NCBI GenBank assembly: GCA_965247435.1
Contig: OZ252019.1
Location: forward strand, 4,960,001 to 5,024,000
Length of the DNA: 64,000 nt
DNA from: Ilyomonas sp965247435
GTDB taxonomy: Bacteria > Bacteroidota > Bacteroidia > Chitinophagales > Chitinophagaceae
Direction of reading: 5' to 3'
A program made the position numbers and the translations under genes. Below, in pieces: positions 8,292-17,900 of this stretch. Every line of letters starts with the position of its first letter. The stretch's first letter is position 1. The notes under the pieces were generated by a model. The model saw only the letters and a list, made by a program, of their open reading frames with translations. It was not told the DNA's origin and searched no databases.

Positions 8292-9890
8292 TTACAAAAT
8301 AATATTCTGCAGCAGGTCGCTTTTTTGGGGGTGATCGGTATTAAAATGAAGGCCGCGGCTTTCTTTGCGGAAAGATGCACCCTTTACAATCAGATACCCG
8401 ACAGTGATAATATTGCGCAGCTCGAACAGCTCCGGCGATACACGTGTTGCTTTGTACAAAGCTTCGGCTTCATCAAACAGCAGATCGAGCCGTTTGCTGG
8501 CCCGTTTCAGGCGTATATCGGTGCGTACAATACCCACATAATCGCTCATGATCTGCTGCAGCTCTTTAGCACTCTGCGTTATCAGGATCAGCTCGGTAGG
8601 ATCGGCAGTACCTTCCTCATTCCAGTCCGGAATATTTTTGCCGAATGCTATGCCTTCAATCGTCTTCAAACTATCCATAAAAGCCCGGTGGCCAAATACC
8701 ATTGCCTCCAGCAGACTGTTACTGGCAAGGCGGTTGGCGCCATGCAGGCCGGTGCTGGCACACTCGCCGCAGGCATACAGATGCTCGATGGAAGTGCGCG
8801 CCCATTCATCGGTTTTAATGCCGCCGCAGCTATAGTGCGCTGCCGGCGCTACGGGTATCAGTTGCTGCATTACATCAATACCGATGCCCAGGCATTTTTG
8901 GTAAATATTCGGAAAGTGATGGATGAACTCTTCTTTACCCATGTGCCGGCAGTCAAGATATACATGCTCGGTACCCGTACGCTTCATCTCGCTGTCTATG
9001 GCGCGCGCTACAATATCGCGCGGCGCTAAATCCTTACGCGCATCGTAACGCTCCATAAATGCCTCGCCATCGCGGTTGCGCAGTATGCCGCCATCGCCGC
9101 GCACCGCTTCTGTTATCAGGAAAGAAGGCGATACGCCGGGCTCGTACAAAGCGGTAGGGTGAAACTGTATGAACTCCATATTTTCTATCCTGCCCTTGGC
9201 ACGATATACCATGGCAATGCCATCGCCGGTTGCAATGGTTGGGTTGGTGGTGGTGCGGTACGCCTGGCCGCAGCCGCCGGTAGCCAGCACCGTTATTTTA
9301 GCCTGTATTTTTTCTATTTTGTGCGTATGCTCATTCAGTACATAAACGCCGTAGCAGCAGATATCGGGCGTAGATTTGGTAACGAGGTAGCCCAGGTGAT
9401 GCTGCGTTATCAGATCGAGTACAAAACAGTGATTGATTAACCGGATGTTTTTGCAGGCAGCCAGCTTGGCCAGCATGGCCCGTTCTATCTCTTTGCCGGT
9501 TATATCCTTATGGTGCAGAATGCGGAATTCGCTATGGCCTCCCTCGCGCCCCAGCGCATAATCGCCCGATTCATTTTTATCGAATTCGGTGCCGTAGTCA
9601 ATGATTTCCTGGATACGCTCCGGGCCTTCTTTCACCACTATTTCTACCACCTGCTCATTGCACAATCCATCGCCTGCAATCAGGGTATCCTCTATGTGTT
9701 TTTCAAAGCTGTCTTTGGCTTCGTCCATTACGCCGGCTATACCCCCCTGCGCATATTTGGTATTGGTTTCATCGGCCTGGGTTTTGGTGATGATGATTAT
9801 CGTTCTGTCGGGAAAATAACCCGCCATTTTCAGAGCATAAGTAAGCCCGGCCACACCGGAACCAATAACTAAAAAATCTGTTTGTTGCAT
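8292..9890 (-). CDS. nadB: L-aspartate oxidase
   Basis: A 532-residue protein when started at MQQTDFLVIGSGVAG; the 17-codon upstream extension is Cys-rich, atypical and rejected. The FAD-binding GxGxxG lies at residues 10-15. The family blocks TKYAQGGIAGVMD, GREGGHSEFRILH, EFIQFHPTALYEPG, PAAHYSCGGIKTDEWARTS and HGANRLASNSLLEAMVFGHR are all present. The enzyme oxidises L-aspartate to iminoaspartate in the first step of de novo NAD synthesis, in the cytoplasm, and passes it to quinolinate synthase (nadA, not in this window). The C-terminal helical domain seems complete. Confidence 0.97.
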   Translation of the reverse strand: MQQTDFLVIGSGVAGLTYALKMAGYFPDRTIIIITKTQADETNTKYAQGGIAGVMDEAKDSFEKHIEDTLIAGDGLCNEQVVEIVVKEGPERIQEIIDYGTEFDKNESGDYALGREGGHSEFRILHHKDITGKEIERAMLAKLAACKNIRLINHCFVLDLITQHHLGYLVTKSTPDICCYGVYVLNEHTHKIEKIQAKITVLATGGCGQAYRTTTNPTIATGDGIAMVYRAKGRIENMEFIQFHPTALYEPGVSPSFLITEAVRGDGGILRNRDGEAFMERYDARKDLAPRDIVARAIDSEMKRTGTEHVYLDCRHMGKEEFIHHFPNIYQKCLGIGIDVMQQLIPVAPAAHYSCGGIKTDEWARTSIEHLYACGECASTGLHGANRLASNSLLEAMVFGHRAFMDSLKTIEGIAFGKNIPDWNEEGTADPTELILITQSAKELQQIMSDYVGIVRTDIRLKRASKRLDLLFDEAEALYKATRVSPELFELRNIITVGYLIVKGASFRKESRGLHFNTDHPQKSDLLQNIIL

Positions 9891-10252
9891 GTAAATTATA
9901 TTATTGCCACAAAGGCACAAAACACAAAATTCAAAATTCAAAAAAATTAAACGCGGCCTGTTGTTTTTATTCAGGTTACCCGGTTTATAAAAAGGGGCTA
10001 TAGCTGCAGTGTATTATGATGTACTGATTATTAACAGCAGCAGCAGTCATACGCGGCCAGGTTTACTGAAAAATCGTATTGCATTACAAATGTATAGCGC
10101 ATAATGATAGTTTCATTCATTCATCCTGCAGACCTTTATATCAGCAGTATGGCTATTGCCGGTAAAACTGCAGGTACCATATTACCATTGGCAGCAACTA
10201 TACAGCATCAGCAGAAAAAAATGGCTACATTAACCGCTTTAAATCTTCTTAC
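9891..10252. other. Intergenic region between divergent nadB and FAD oxidoreductase genes
   Basis: This 362-base stretch separates two divergent genes and must contain both promoters. No reading frame in it looks real, and I see no hairpin or clear Bacteroidota -7/-33 pair. A plus-strand frame (10104-10352) only overlaps the start of the next gene and is judged a chance ORF. Confidence 0.5.
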
Positions 10253-12229
10253 ATGCGCATACCTGTTCTGCTGTTCGTCTTATTGCTGGCAACTGAAAGC
10301 GGCGCCCAGTCGTACGATATATGTGTATATGGCGGTACATCGGCAGGTGTAATAGCTGCGTACAGTGCAGCGAAGCTGCATAAAAAAGTATTGCTGATTG
10401 AACCCGGCAAGCACTTAGGCGGCCTTACTTCCGGCGGATTGGGCTATACGGATATTGGTAATAAATATGCCATCACCGGCCTGGCAAGAGACTTCTACAG
10501 AAGAATGGGCAGGCACTACGGCAAATTTGAAACGTGGATTTTTGAGCCGCATGTGGCAGAAGCAATTTTTAATGAATATATCAGCGAAGCGAAAGTGCCG
10601 GTACTCTACGGGCACCGTATAATCGGGGCTGATAAAAAAGACGGTTTTATACAAAAGATAATAGTTGAAAATTTAATACAACCATCCGTAAAAACTAATA
10701 AAACCATTACTGCAAAAATGTTTATTGACTGCAGCTACGAAGGTGATTTGATGGCAAAAGCCGGGGTGAGTTATATGGTAGGCAGAGAAGACAACAGCCG
10801 GTACAACGAAACGTGGAATGGGGTACAACTGCTGGACAAGCACCAGTTTCCGGATGGCGTGGATCCGTATATTATAAAAGGAGATTCAACGAGTGGTTTG
10901 CTGTGGGGGATCAGTGATAACAAACTGTTGCCAAATGGTGCCGGCAACAAACAGTTGCAGGCATATAACTATAGAATTTGTTTAACGAGCAACCCGCAAA
11001 ACAAGATAGCTGTTACCAGGCCTGCTGGTTATGATTCCTCTTGGTACGAACTGCTGCTGCGCCTTATACAGGCACAGCCGCTAAAGCGAAAACCGAGTGA
11101 TTACCTGTTCTTCGGGTTGATGCCAAATAGTAAAACAGACATCAATAACAACGGCGGTTTTTCTACCGATATGATCGGCGCCAACTATAATTATCCGGAT
11201 GGAAATTACACGCAGCGGGCAGCCATTATCAAGCAGCACGAGCTATACACTAAAGGCTTGTTGTGGTTTATGGGCAATGATGCACGGGTGCCGCAAACAC
11301 TCCGCGATGAGATGCGGCAATGGGGCTACCCGGAAGATGAGTACAAAGACAACAAACACTTCAGCCCGCAGCCATACATCCGCGAAAGCCGCCGTATGAT
11401 TGGCGCTTATGTAATGACGCAGGCCAACTGTGAAAGCCGCGAAATAATTAACGATGGCGCGGGCATGGCGGCCTATACGATGGACTCGCACAACTGCGAG
11501 CGGCTGGTGGTAAACGGGATGGTAAAAAATGAAGGCGATGTACAGAAGGGCGGCTTCCCGCCCTACCCGGTTTCGTACCGCGCACTGATACCAAAAGCAA
11601 CAGACTGTAAAAACCTGTATGTGCCGGTGTGCCTGAGCGCCAGCCATATCGCTTATGGGTCTATCCGCATGGAGCCGGTATTTATGGTGCTGGCGCAATC
11701 CAGCGCGGCAGCGGCCTGCAGCGCTATTGATGCACACAAGACAGTGCAGGAGGCAGATGTGCCGCAACTGCAAAAACTGCTTAAGCAAAACCCGCTGTTA
11801 GATGGCAGCACGCCCGAAATACTAACCGACAATGAGGACAGCAGTTATGTAACCGTTACAGGCGGCTGGCACAAACAGATAGCCGGCGGTTACGGCCTTT
11901 CGTGGCTCCTTGCTGCGCCTTCGCCAGCGCCGCAACAGGTACGGTTTTCACCATCTGTAAAAGTGCCCGGTAAGTATGCTTTGTATGCCTACCTGCCGGT
12001 GACAGACAGTGCGGCTGCCCAAACACATTTCATCATTAACAGTGGCGCTGTCATCAGAGATGTATTTATTCCTTCCCAAATACACGTTGAGGGCCAAACC
12101 AGCGGTGAGTGGATTTCGCTTGGCACTTATGCTTTACCTGCCGGAAACAAAACCAGCGTAACCATTACCACAAAAGACGCCGATGGGTTTGTGGCGGCTG
12201 ATGCCGTGTTGTGGGTACCGGTAAAATAA
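10253..12229 (+). CDS. Secreted FAD-dependent oxidoreductase with golvesin-like C-terminal domain
   Basis: A 658-residue protein with a signal peptide (MRIPVLLFVLLLATESGAQS). A Rossmann FAD-binding motif of the FAD-dependent oxidoreductase family PF12831 (CVYGGTSAGVIAAYSAAKL, GKHLGGLTSGGLGYTD) follows directly. The middle shows the family phrases FIDCSYEGDLMAKAGVSY and YRALIPKATDCKNLYVP. The last about 130 residues (from NEDSSYVTVTGGWHKQ to the end) resemble the golvesin/Xly carbohydrate-binding-like domain, including the ending AADAVLWVPVK. It is probably periplasmic or exported and may act on a glycan; xanthan-lyase-type annotations are common for this architecture but the substrate is not determined. 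It is transcribed alone and converges with the next gene. Confidence 0.85.
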   Translation: MRIPVLLFVLLLATESGAQSYDICVYGGTSAGVIAAYSAAKLHKKVLLIEPGKHLGGLTSGGLGYTDIGNKYAITGLARDFYRRMGRHYGKFETWIFEPHVAEAIFNEYISEAKVPVLYGHRIIGADKKDGFIQKIIVENLIQPSVKTNKTITAKMFIDCSYEGDLMAKAGVSYMVGREDNSRYNETWNGVQLLDKHQFPDGVDPYIIKGDSTSGLLWGISDNKLLPNGAGNKQLQAYNYRICLTSNPQNKIAVTRPAGYDSSWYELLLRLIQAQPLKRKPSDYLFFGLMPNSKTDINNNGGFSTDMIGANYNYPDGNYTQRAAIIKQHELYTKGLLWFMGNDARVPQTLRDEMRQWGYPEDEYKDNKHFSPQPYIRESRRMIGAYVMTQANCESREIINDGAGMAAYTMDSHNCERLVVNGMVKNEGDVQKGGFPPYPVSYRALIPKATDCKNLYVPVCLSASHIAYGSIRMEPVFMVLAQSSAAAACSAIDAHKTVQEADVPQLQKLLKQNPLLDGSTPEILTDNEDSSYVTVTGGWHKQIAGGYGLSWLLAAPSPAPQQVRFSPSVKVPGKYALYAYLPVTDSAAAQTHFIINSGAVIRDVFIPSQIHVEGQTSGEWISLGTYALPAGNKTSVTITTKDADGFVAADAVLWVPVK

Positions 12230-12465
12230 AAGCCATCCGTTCTTAGCTTTTTTGCATACGAAGTGCTGCGGGCAATTAACCTGGTATTTATACGATATGT
12301 TTTTTATTAGTCTGTTAATTGCCTTATAAATCCTAACAGTAAAAAACGTTGGGAAACTCCGGGCTTATAAGGTTGATTCCTGCTTTCGCAAATCTTTTTT
12401 TTGCTAAGATTTTATACTCTTTACCTATAAGCAACCGGCAACTGCAACGCTAATTATCAGCAAGG

Positions 12466-13221
12466 TTATTTAGCGCCGGGATACCAGTTACGCAGCCGCA
12501 CTTCTATATTTTTATCCCCTGCATTCACCAGTGTCTTAAAAGTGTTTATATCCTGCCCGCGGTAGTGATAAGGATATACAACTTTGGGCTTAAAAGCCAG
12601 TACGCCCTGCGCTGCCTGGTTAACGTCCATTGTATAAGGCAGGTTCATACAAACAAAAGCAATATCAATATTTTTAAGTGCCCGCATCTCGGGTATGTCT
12701 TCGGTATCGCCGGAGATATAAATGCGTTTGCCGCCAATGGTAAGCACATAACCGTTGCCCCTTCCTTTGGTATGGAAAGCATCGGGCGCTTCGGGCAGGT
12801 TGTACATGGGAATTGCGGCAATACCAATGCCTTGCAGCGTAGTCGTATCTCCGTTTTTCAACACGATCATCTTTTGCTTATCCATCGTTGCCGGAAGCAT
12901 ATCGGCAACTGCCTGCGGAACTATCAGCATGGCATTGGCGGTATTCACCGCGCTTAACGTTGCCGTGTCCAGATGATCGCCGTGTATATCGGTAATCAGG
13001 ATCATATCGGGTGCGGCAAGCCCGGCAAAAAGAGCCGCACCGCCGGCAGGATCAACATAAATATTCTTTCCTTGGCAGCCAAGTACCAGCGAAGCGTGCA
13101 TAACAGGTTGTATGGTAAGCCCGCCGCCATTAATTTTTTCAGCGTCCGGCGCCTGGCGTTGAGCGTGGGCACTTATTACGGTAAGCAGCAGGAAAGAGAG
13201 CAGCAACACAGGGTACTTCAT
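12466..13221 (-). CDS. Exported metallo-beta-lactamase-fold hydrolase
   Basis: A 251-residue protein with a cleavable signal (MKYPVLLLSFLLLTVISAHA). The metal-binding motif appears as ITDIHGDHLD, a variant of HxHxDH in which the first His is replaced. Later family elements are YISGDTEDIPEM (metal-bridging Asp) and VVYPYHYRGQD (final His). The layout matches UlaG/YtkL-like MBL-fold proteins (beta-lactamase superfamily domain PF12706/13483). The substrate cannot be read from sequence. The altered first histidine is usual in this subgroup (it has D-x-HxDH), so activity is not excluded. Confidence 0.85.
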   Translation of the reverse strand: MKYPVLLLSFLLLTVISAHAQRQAPDAEKINGGGLTIQPVMHASLVLGCQGKNIYVDPAGGAALFAGLAAPDMILITDIHGDHLDTATLSAVNTANAMLIVPQAVADMLPATMDKQKMIVLKNGDTTTLQGIGIAAIPMYNLPEAPDAFHTKGRGNGYVLTIGGKRIYISGDTEDIPEMRALKNIDIAFVCMNLPYTMDVNQAAQGVLAFKPKVVYPYHYRGQDINTFKTLVNAGDKNIEVRLRNWYPGAK

Positions 13222-13444
13222 AGGTTAAATTTTGGTACTAAAATAGGCTTTTTGATAAAAAACAGTGCTGCTTTGTGCAACCGGCGCCACGGCTACTCCG
13301 CAACAGCAGCGTTTTGTACCGGTGTATTTGCCGGTCGTTTCTTCTTTAAAAGCCCGCCGACCAACAAATCCTGCTGTTTAAATATTTTATGTATAAATTG
13401 GTCTTTATTTTACTGCTTCGGATCCGGACTGCTAAACCTTCACC

Positions 13445-14959
13445 ATGGCTTACATTAAAGATTTTACCTACGATATTTTTATAAGCTATGCTCATCTGGA
13501 TAATATTCCAACATCGTATGAGCACCTTGGCTGGATTGAGAAATTTTATAAAGACCTCGATGCTTTGCTTACCAGGAGAATAGGCCGGGCGGGCGTTATA
13601 AAAATATGGTGGGATAACAGGAAGCTGGATGGCAGTATCCTGTTCGACGATTCGATAGAGGAGGGCATCCGGCAGTCGGCGATTATGCTGTGCCTTAATT
13701 CTCCCGCCTATGCAGGCTCCGATTACTGCAGAAAAGAGCTTGAGTTATTTCATGCAAAGGCGAGGCACGAAGCTTCCGGTTTAAACGTTGCCAACCGCTC
13801 CCGCCTTATCAATGTACTGCTGTACAACATCCCGTATATAGACTGGCCTTTTGCGTTAAGCGGCACTACCGGCTTTGCTTTTCATGATGGAAAAGAAGCA
13901 GACGATTATGGCGACCCGCTCGATACGGGCTCGCCGGACTTTAGAAATCAATTGCAGAATTTAAGAGACGCCATTATAAAGCTGATCAATGATTTTCCAA
14001 AAGAAGAACATCACCCCGCCCTTCAGCCGGATGTAAAAGAAGCGGAAACAAAAAAAGAGGGCTTTACCATTTACATGGCAGAAGTTGCTGATACCCTGCG
14101 CACGGTAAGAAAACGTACGATTACCGAACTGGAGAAAAAAGGATACAGCGTTGTATGCGGCGTGCCGCCGCCGGATGAAGCCGTTGCACATGAACAGCGG
14201 GTGAAGGAAGAAATAAAAAAATCGGACCTTACCGTTCATTTACTCGATCAGTATCCGGGCAGGGAAATAGAAGGCGCACAGGAGATATGGTATCCGCAAA
14301 AGCAGGCATCGATTGGATTGCAATTGGCAAAACCGCAAATGATATGGGTGCCCGCAGAAACTGACATTGCAGAGATAGAAGAAGAAAATTACAAGGTTTT
14401 TCTGCACAGCCTCGAAGATGGAAAAGCGGCTGTAAAAACTTACGAATACATACGCGGCGCCAAGAGCACGCTGGCACAGGAAATTACAGACCTCGCAGAG
14501 CAGGTAAAACTGCAGCAAAAAGGAGCCCCCAAAGAAAAGATCTCCGTGCTGCTCGATACGCACTTCAACGACCAGATTTATGCGCTGGACCTGAGCAGGA
14601 CATTGCTCGAAAACCAGATACAGCCTTTCATCAACCCGCAGGAAGATGACCCGCGTAAAAACATCAATATCTTATCGGAAAGGATAAGACAGGTAAGCAA
14701 GCTCATCTTTTTTTACGGGCAGGTATCCAAAGACTGGGTGTTGGAACGGATGAGCGCAGCGCTGCAACTGATCATCACCAACAACTATCCCGTTGATGAT
14801 TTTTACATCTACCTGGCGCCGCCGCATAAGAACCCGAACGATATTTCGCTCCGCCAGCGGTTTCTTAAAGTATCGGTGGTAGATAGCAGCAATACGCCGC
14901 ATCTGGATGAGGTTTCGCTGCAGCAATTCCTAAAAAATTTAAAAGGGGAAATAGCATGA
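13445..14959 (+). CDS. TIR-domain effector protein, first gene of a TIR/STAND-WD40 pair
   Basis: A 504-residue protein. The N-terminal about 180 residues form a TIR domain: YDIFISYAHLDN (strand A and box 1), IKIWWDNRKLDG (BB-loop area), SAIMLCLNSPAYAGSDYCRKEL with Glu98 at the position of the catalytic glutamate of NADase TIRs. Residues about 205-300 (FTIYMAEVADTLRTVRKRTI ... KSDLTVHLLDQYPG) read like a second TIR/DUF4062-type Rossmann module, and about 365-490 (KISVLLDTHFNDQIYALDLS, VSKLIFFYGQVSKDWVLE) like a third. The gene's TGA overlaps the ATG of the STAND gene (ATGA), so the two are translationally coupled. By analogy with bacterial NLR-like systems the TIR module would deplete or convert NAD+ when the STAND partner senses infection. 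This function is inferred. Confidence 0.85.
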   Translation: MAYIKDFTYDIFISYAHLDNIPTSYEHLGWIEKFYKDLDALLTRRIGRAGVIKIWWDNRKLDGSILFDDSIEEGIRQSAIMLCLNSPAYAGSDYCRKELELFHAKARHEASGLNVANRSRLINVLLYNIPYIDWPFALSGTTGFAFHDGKEADDYGDPLDTGSPDFRNQLQNLRDAIIKLINDFPKEEHHPALQPDVKEAETKKEGFTIYMAEVADTLRTVRKRTITELEKKGYSVVCGVPPPDEAVAHEQRVKEEIKKSDLTVHLLDQYPGREIEGAQEIWYPQKQASIGLQLAKPQMIWVPAETDIAEIEEENYKVFLHSLEDGKAAVKTYEYIRGAKSTLAQEITDLAEQVKLQQKGAPKEKISVLLDTHFNDQIYALDLSRTLLENQIQPFINPQEDDPRKNINILSERIRQVSKLIFFYGQVSKDWVLERMSAALQLIITNNYPVDDFYIYLAPPHKNPNDISLRQRFLKVSVVDSSNTPHLDEVSLQQFLKNLKGEIA

Positions 14960-17900
14960 ATGCAATACATTCTTCTAATCCTTTTGTTGGGTTGCGGCCG
15001 TTTGAAAGCAACGAAAGCCTGCTGTTTTTCGGCAGGCAGGACCAGACGCTGGAACTGCTGCAGCGCCTGCACCAGCACCATTTTGTTGCAGTGGTAGGCA
15101 GCTCGGGAAGCGGCAAATCATCGCTTATAAGAGCCGGCCTTGTACCGGCTTTAAAGGCGGGCTACCTTGTTAACGACCGCGACCGGTGGGCCATTGCTGT
15201 GATGAAGCCCGGACAAAATCCGCTCTACAACCTTGCCGGTGCAGTACTGGGCCAGTTGGAATCCGGCCCGGATGGCCTGCGCGTTGCAGGCCTGCTTACA
15301 ACCATTAAAGAAGAAGGCTCAGACGCGATACTGGATGCCATCCGGCATTTGTGGAAAGAAAAAAATACAAATTTTTTTTTACTGATTGACCAGTTCGAGG
15401 AGCTGTTCCGCTTTTCGATAGAGCAAAAAGAAGTAGCCAAACGGGATGACGCAATTGACTTTGTAAATATCATACTGGAGCTGTCGAAGCAAACAACGCT
15501 GCCCGTTTATATTGTTATCACCATGCGCTCGGATTTTATTGGCGATTGCGCCCAGTTTTATGGCTTGCCGGAGGCTATGAACCAGAGCCAGTACCTCGTG
15601 CCGCGCCTCAACCGGGTACAACTTAAAAACACGATTGAAGGCCCGGTAAAATTATACGGCGGTTCTATAAGCGCCGCCCTTATTTCTAAAGTTTTAAACG
15701 ATGTAGGCACCGTAAAAGATGAACTGCCGCTGCTGCAGCATGCGCTGATGCGGGTATGGGATTATGAAGAAAATGCCGACAAAAGCTGCGAGCTTGATCT
15801 TCACGATTATGAATTGGTGGGCGGTATCGAGAAAGCGCTCTCCAACCATGCCGACGAAGCGCTGAAAGGAATGAATGAGATGGAGACAGTCCTTACCAAA
15901 AAATTGTTTCAGGCGCTTACTGTTATTGATGAAAACGGCCGTAAAACAAGGCGTCCCGTGCAAGTGAAAGAATTGGAAGAAATTACGGGAGCGGGAAGAG
16001 AGCAGATATTATCCATCATTAACCGTTTTATAGAAAACAAAAGATGTTTTCTTGTTGTTAATAAAGCAGGAGAACGGAATGGCGAAGTAATAGATATTTC
16101 TCATGAAAGCCTGATACGGCAATGGAGCACCCTGAATGGCTGGGTGGACGAAGAAGCAGACTCTGCTAAAACTTATGTACGGTTATCGGAGTCGGCAGAG
16201 CTGTATAAAGAAAGGAAAAAGGATTTGCTGATGGGCAACGAACTGCAGCAGATGCTGGAATGGTACTACACCTTTAAGCCGGGCCCCGGATGGGCAAAAA
16301 AATACAGCGCAAACAATGAAGAAAACATTGGTTACCTGAAGGAAAGCGAGCGGGCGGAAAAAAGAAGCAGGAATAACAGGAAAATGATTGTGGGTGGCGT
16401 GATTGTGGCTATTACGTCCGTTGCTTTAATACTATTCTTTGCATATCAGAAAGCAGAGATTGCAAGAAGGGATGCAATTGCCCAGCGGGAGGCAAATCAA
16501 AACCAGTTAGCTACAAATTACTGGAACAGCAGCCAGGATGAAAGAGCGGAAAAAAAATTAGCAGAAGCGCTCCACTTCATAGCAGAGGGTGTAAGCATAA
16601 GCAAGGCCGGCAGCCTTACCGGTAATATGCTGCTCGATATAGCGCCTTTCCTTCCCCGCTGTTCTTTAAAAAATATTATACACCACGAAAGTGCGATAAG
16701 TACGGTTGCCTTCAGCCCTGATGGCAAATGGATACTAACGGCAGACGCTGATGGCTCGGTGAGCATACTGGATGCAGAAAGCGGTAAACAGGTTGGAAAA
16801 AAGATAAAGCACACGGGCACGGTTAACAGTGCCGTCTTCAGCCCCGACGGCAAACAGATTCTTACGGCCGGCAGAGATTCTACGGCTCGTGTATGGGATA
16901 CGGAAGGCCGGCAGATCGGTGCAGCTATGAAACACGGCGGTGCGGTTAACAGCGCTGTATTTAGTCCCGATGGCAAATGGATACTTACTGCCAGCGACGA
17001 TAAGGCGGCCCGCATCTGGGACGCTATAAGTGATGTACAGACAGGAAGAGCTATGTTACACGAAGATGCCGTTAACAGCGCTGTCTTCAGTCCCGATGGT
17101 ACCCAGGTGCTTACCGCCAGTGACGACTCGTCTGCCAGGCTGTGGGATGCGGCGGGCGATATGCCGGCCGGGCCGCGTATGAGGCATGCAGATTATGTAA
17201 ACAGCGCTGTTTTTAGCCCTGATGGCAAACAGGTACTTACAGCCTGTGCCGATGGCTCTGTCCGCATCTGGGATGCGTCCAGCAGCCTGCAAACAGGGCT
17301 GGTAATACAACATGAAGATGAGGTAAACAGCGCTGTGTTTAGTCCCGACGGTAAAGAAATTCTTACCGCCAGCGACGATTCCACCGCCCGGCTGTGGGAT
17401 GCAGAAAGCGGCGTGCAGATCGGCCCGGAAATGGAACACGAAGACTATGTAAACAGTGCTGTGTTCAGCCCCGGCGGTAAGGGAATAGTAACGGCCGGCA
17501 GGGATTCGGCGGTGCGCATTTGGGATGCAGTGCCGGCGCCAGGGGTAAACCTACCTATGAAGCAGGAAGGCGTTGTAATAAGCGCCCTGTTTAGTCCCGA
17601 CAGCAAACGCGTGCTCACCGCAGGGCTGGATGGCACTGCTCGCCTGTGGTATGCCGGGAGCGGCATACAGGCCGGAAAAGATATGAAGCATGAAGGCATT
17701 CTTTTTAGCGCCGTATTCAGCCCGGATGGCAAACAGGTGCTTACGGCGGGCTACGATAAAACCGCCCGGATCTGGGATGTTGGGAGCGGCAGGCAGATAG
17801 GGCAGGATATGAAACATGAACGTGCCGTTAGAAGCGCTGTATTTAGCCCCGATGGCAAATGGATACTTACTGCCAGCCTTGACGGCACTGCCCGGCTTTG

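Noticed and set aside
10104..10352. Plus-strand ORF overlapping the FAD oxidoreductase start
   Set aside because: Out of frame with the clear signal peptide and motif-bearing gene that begins at 10253.
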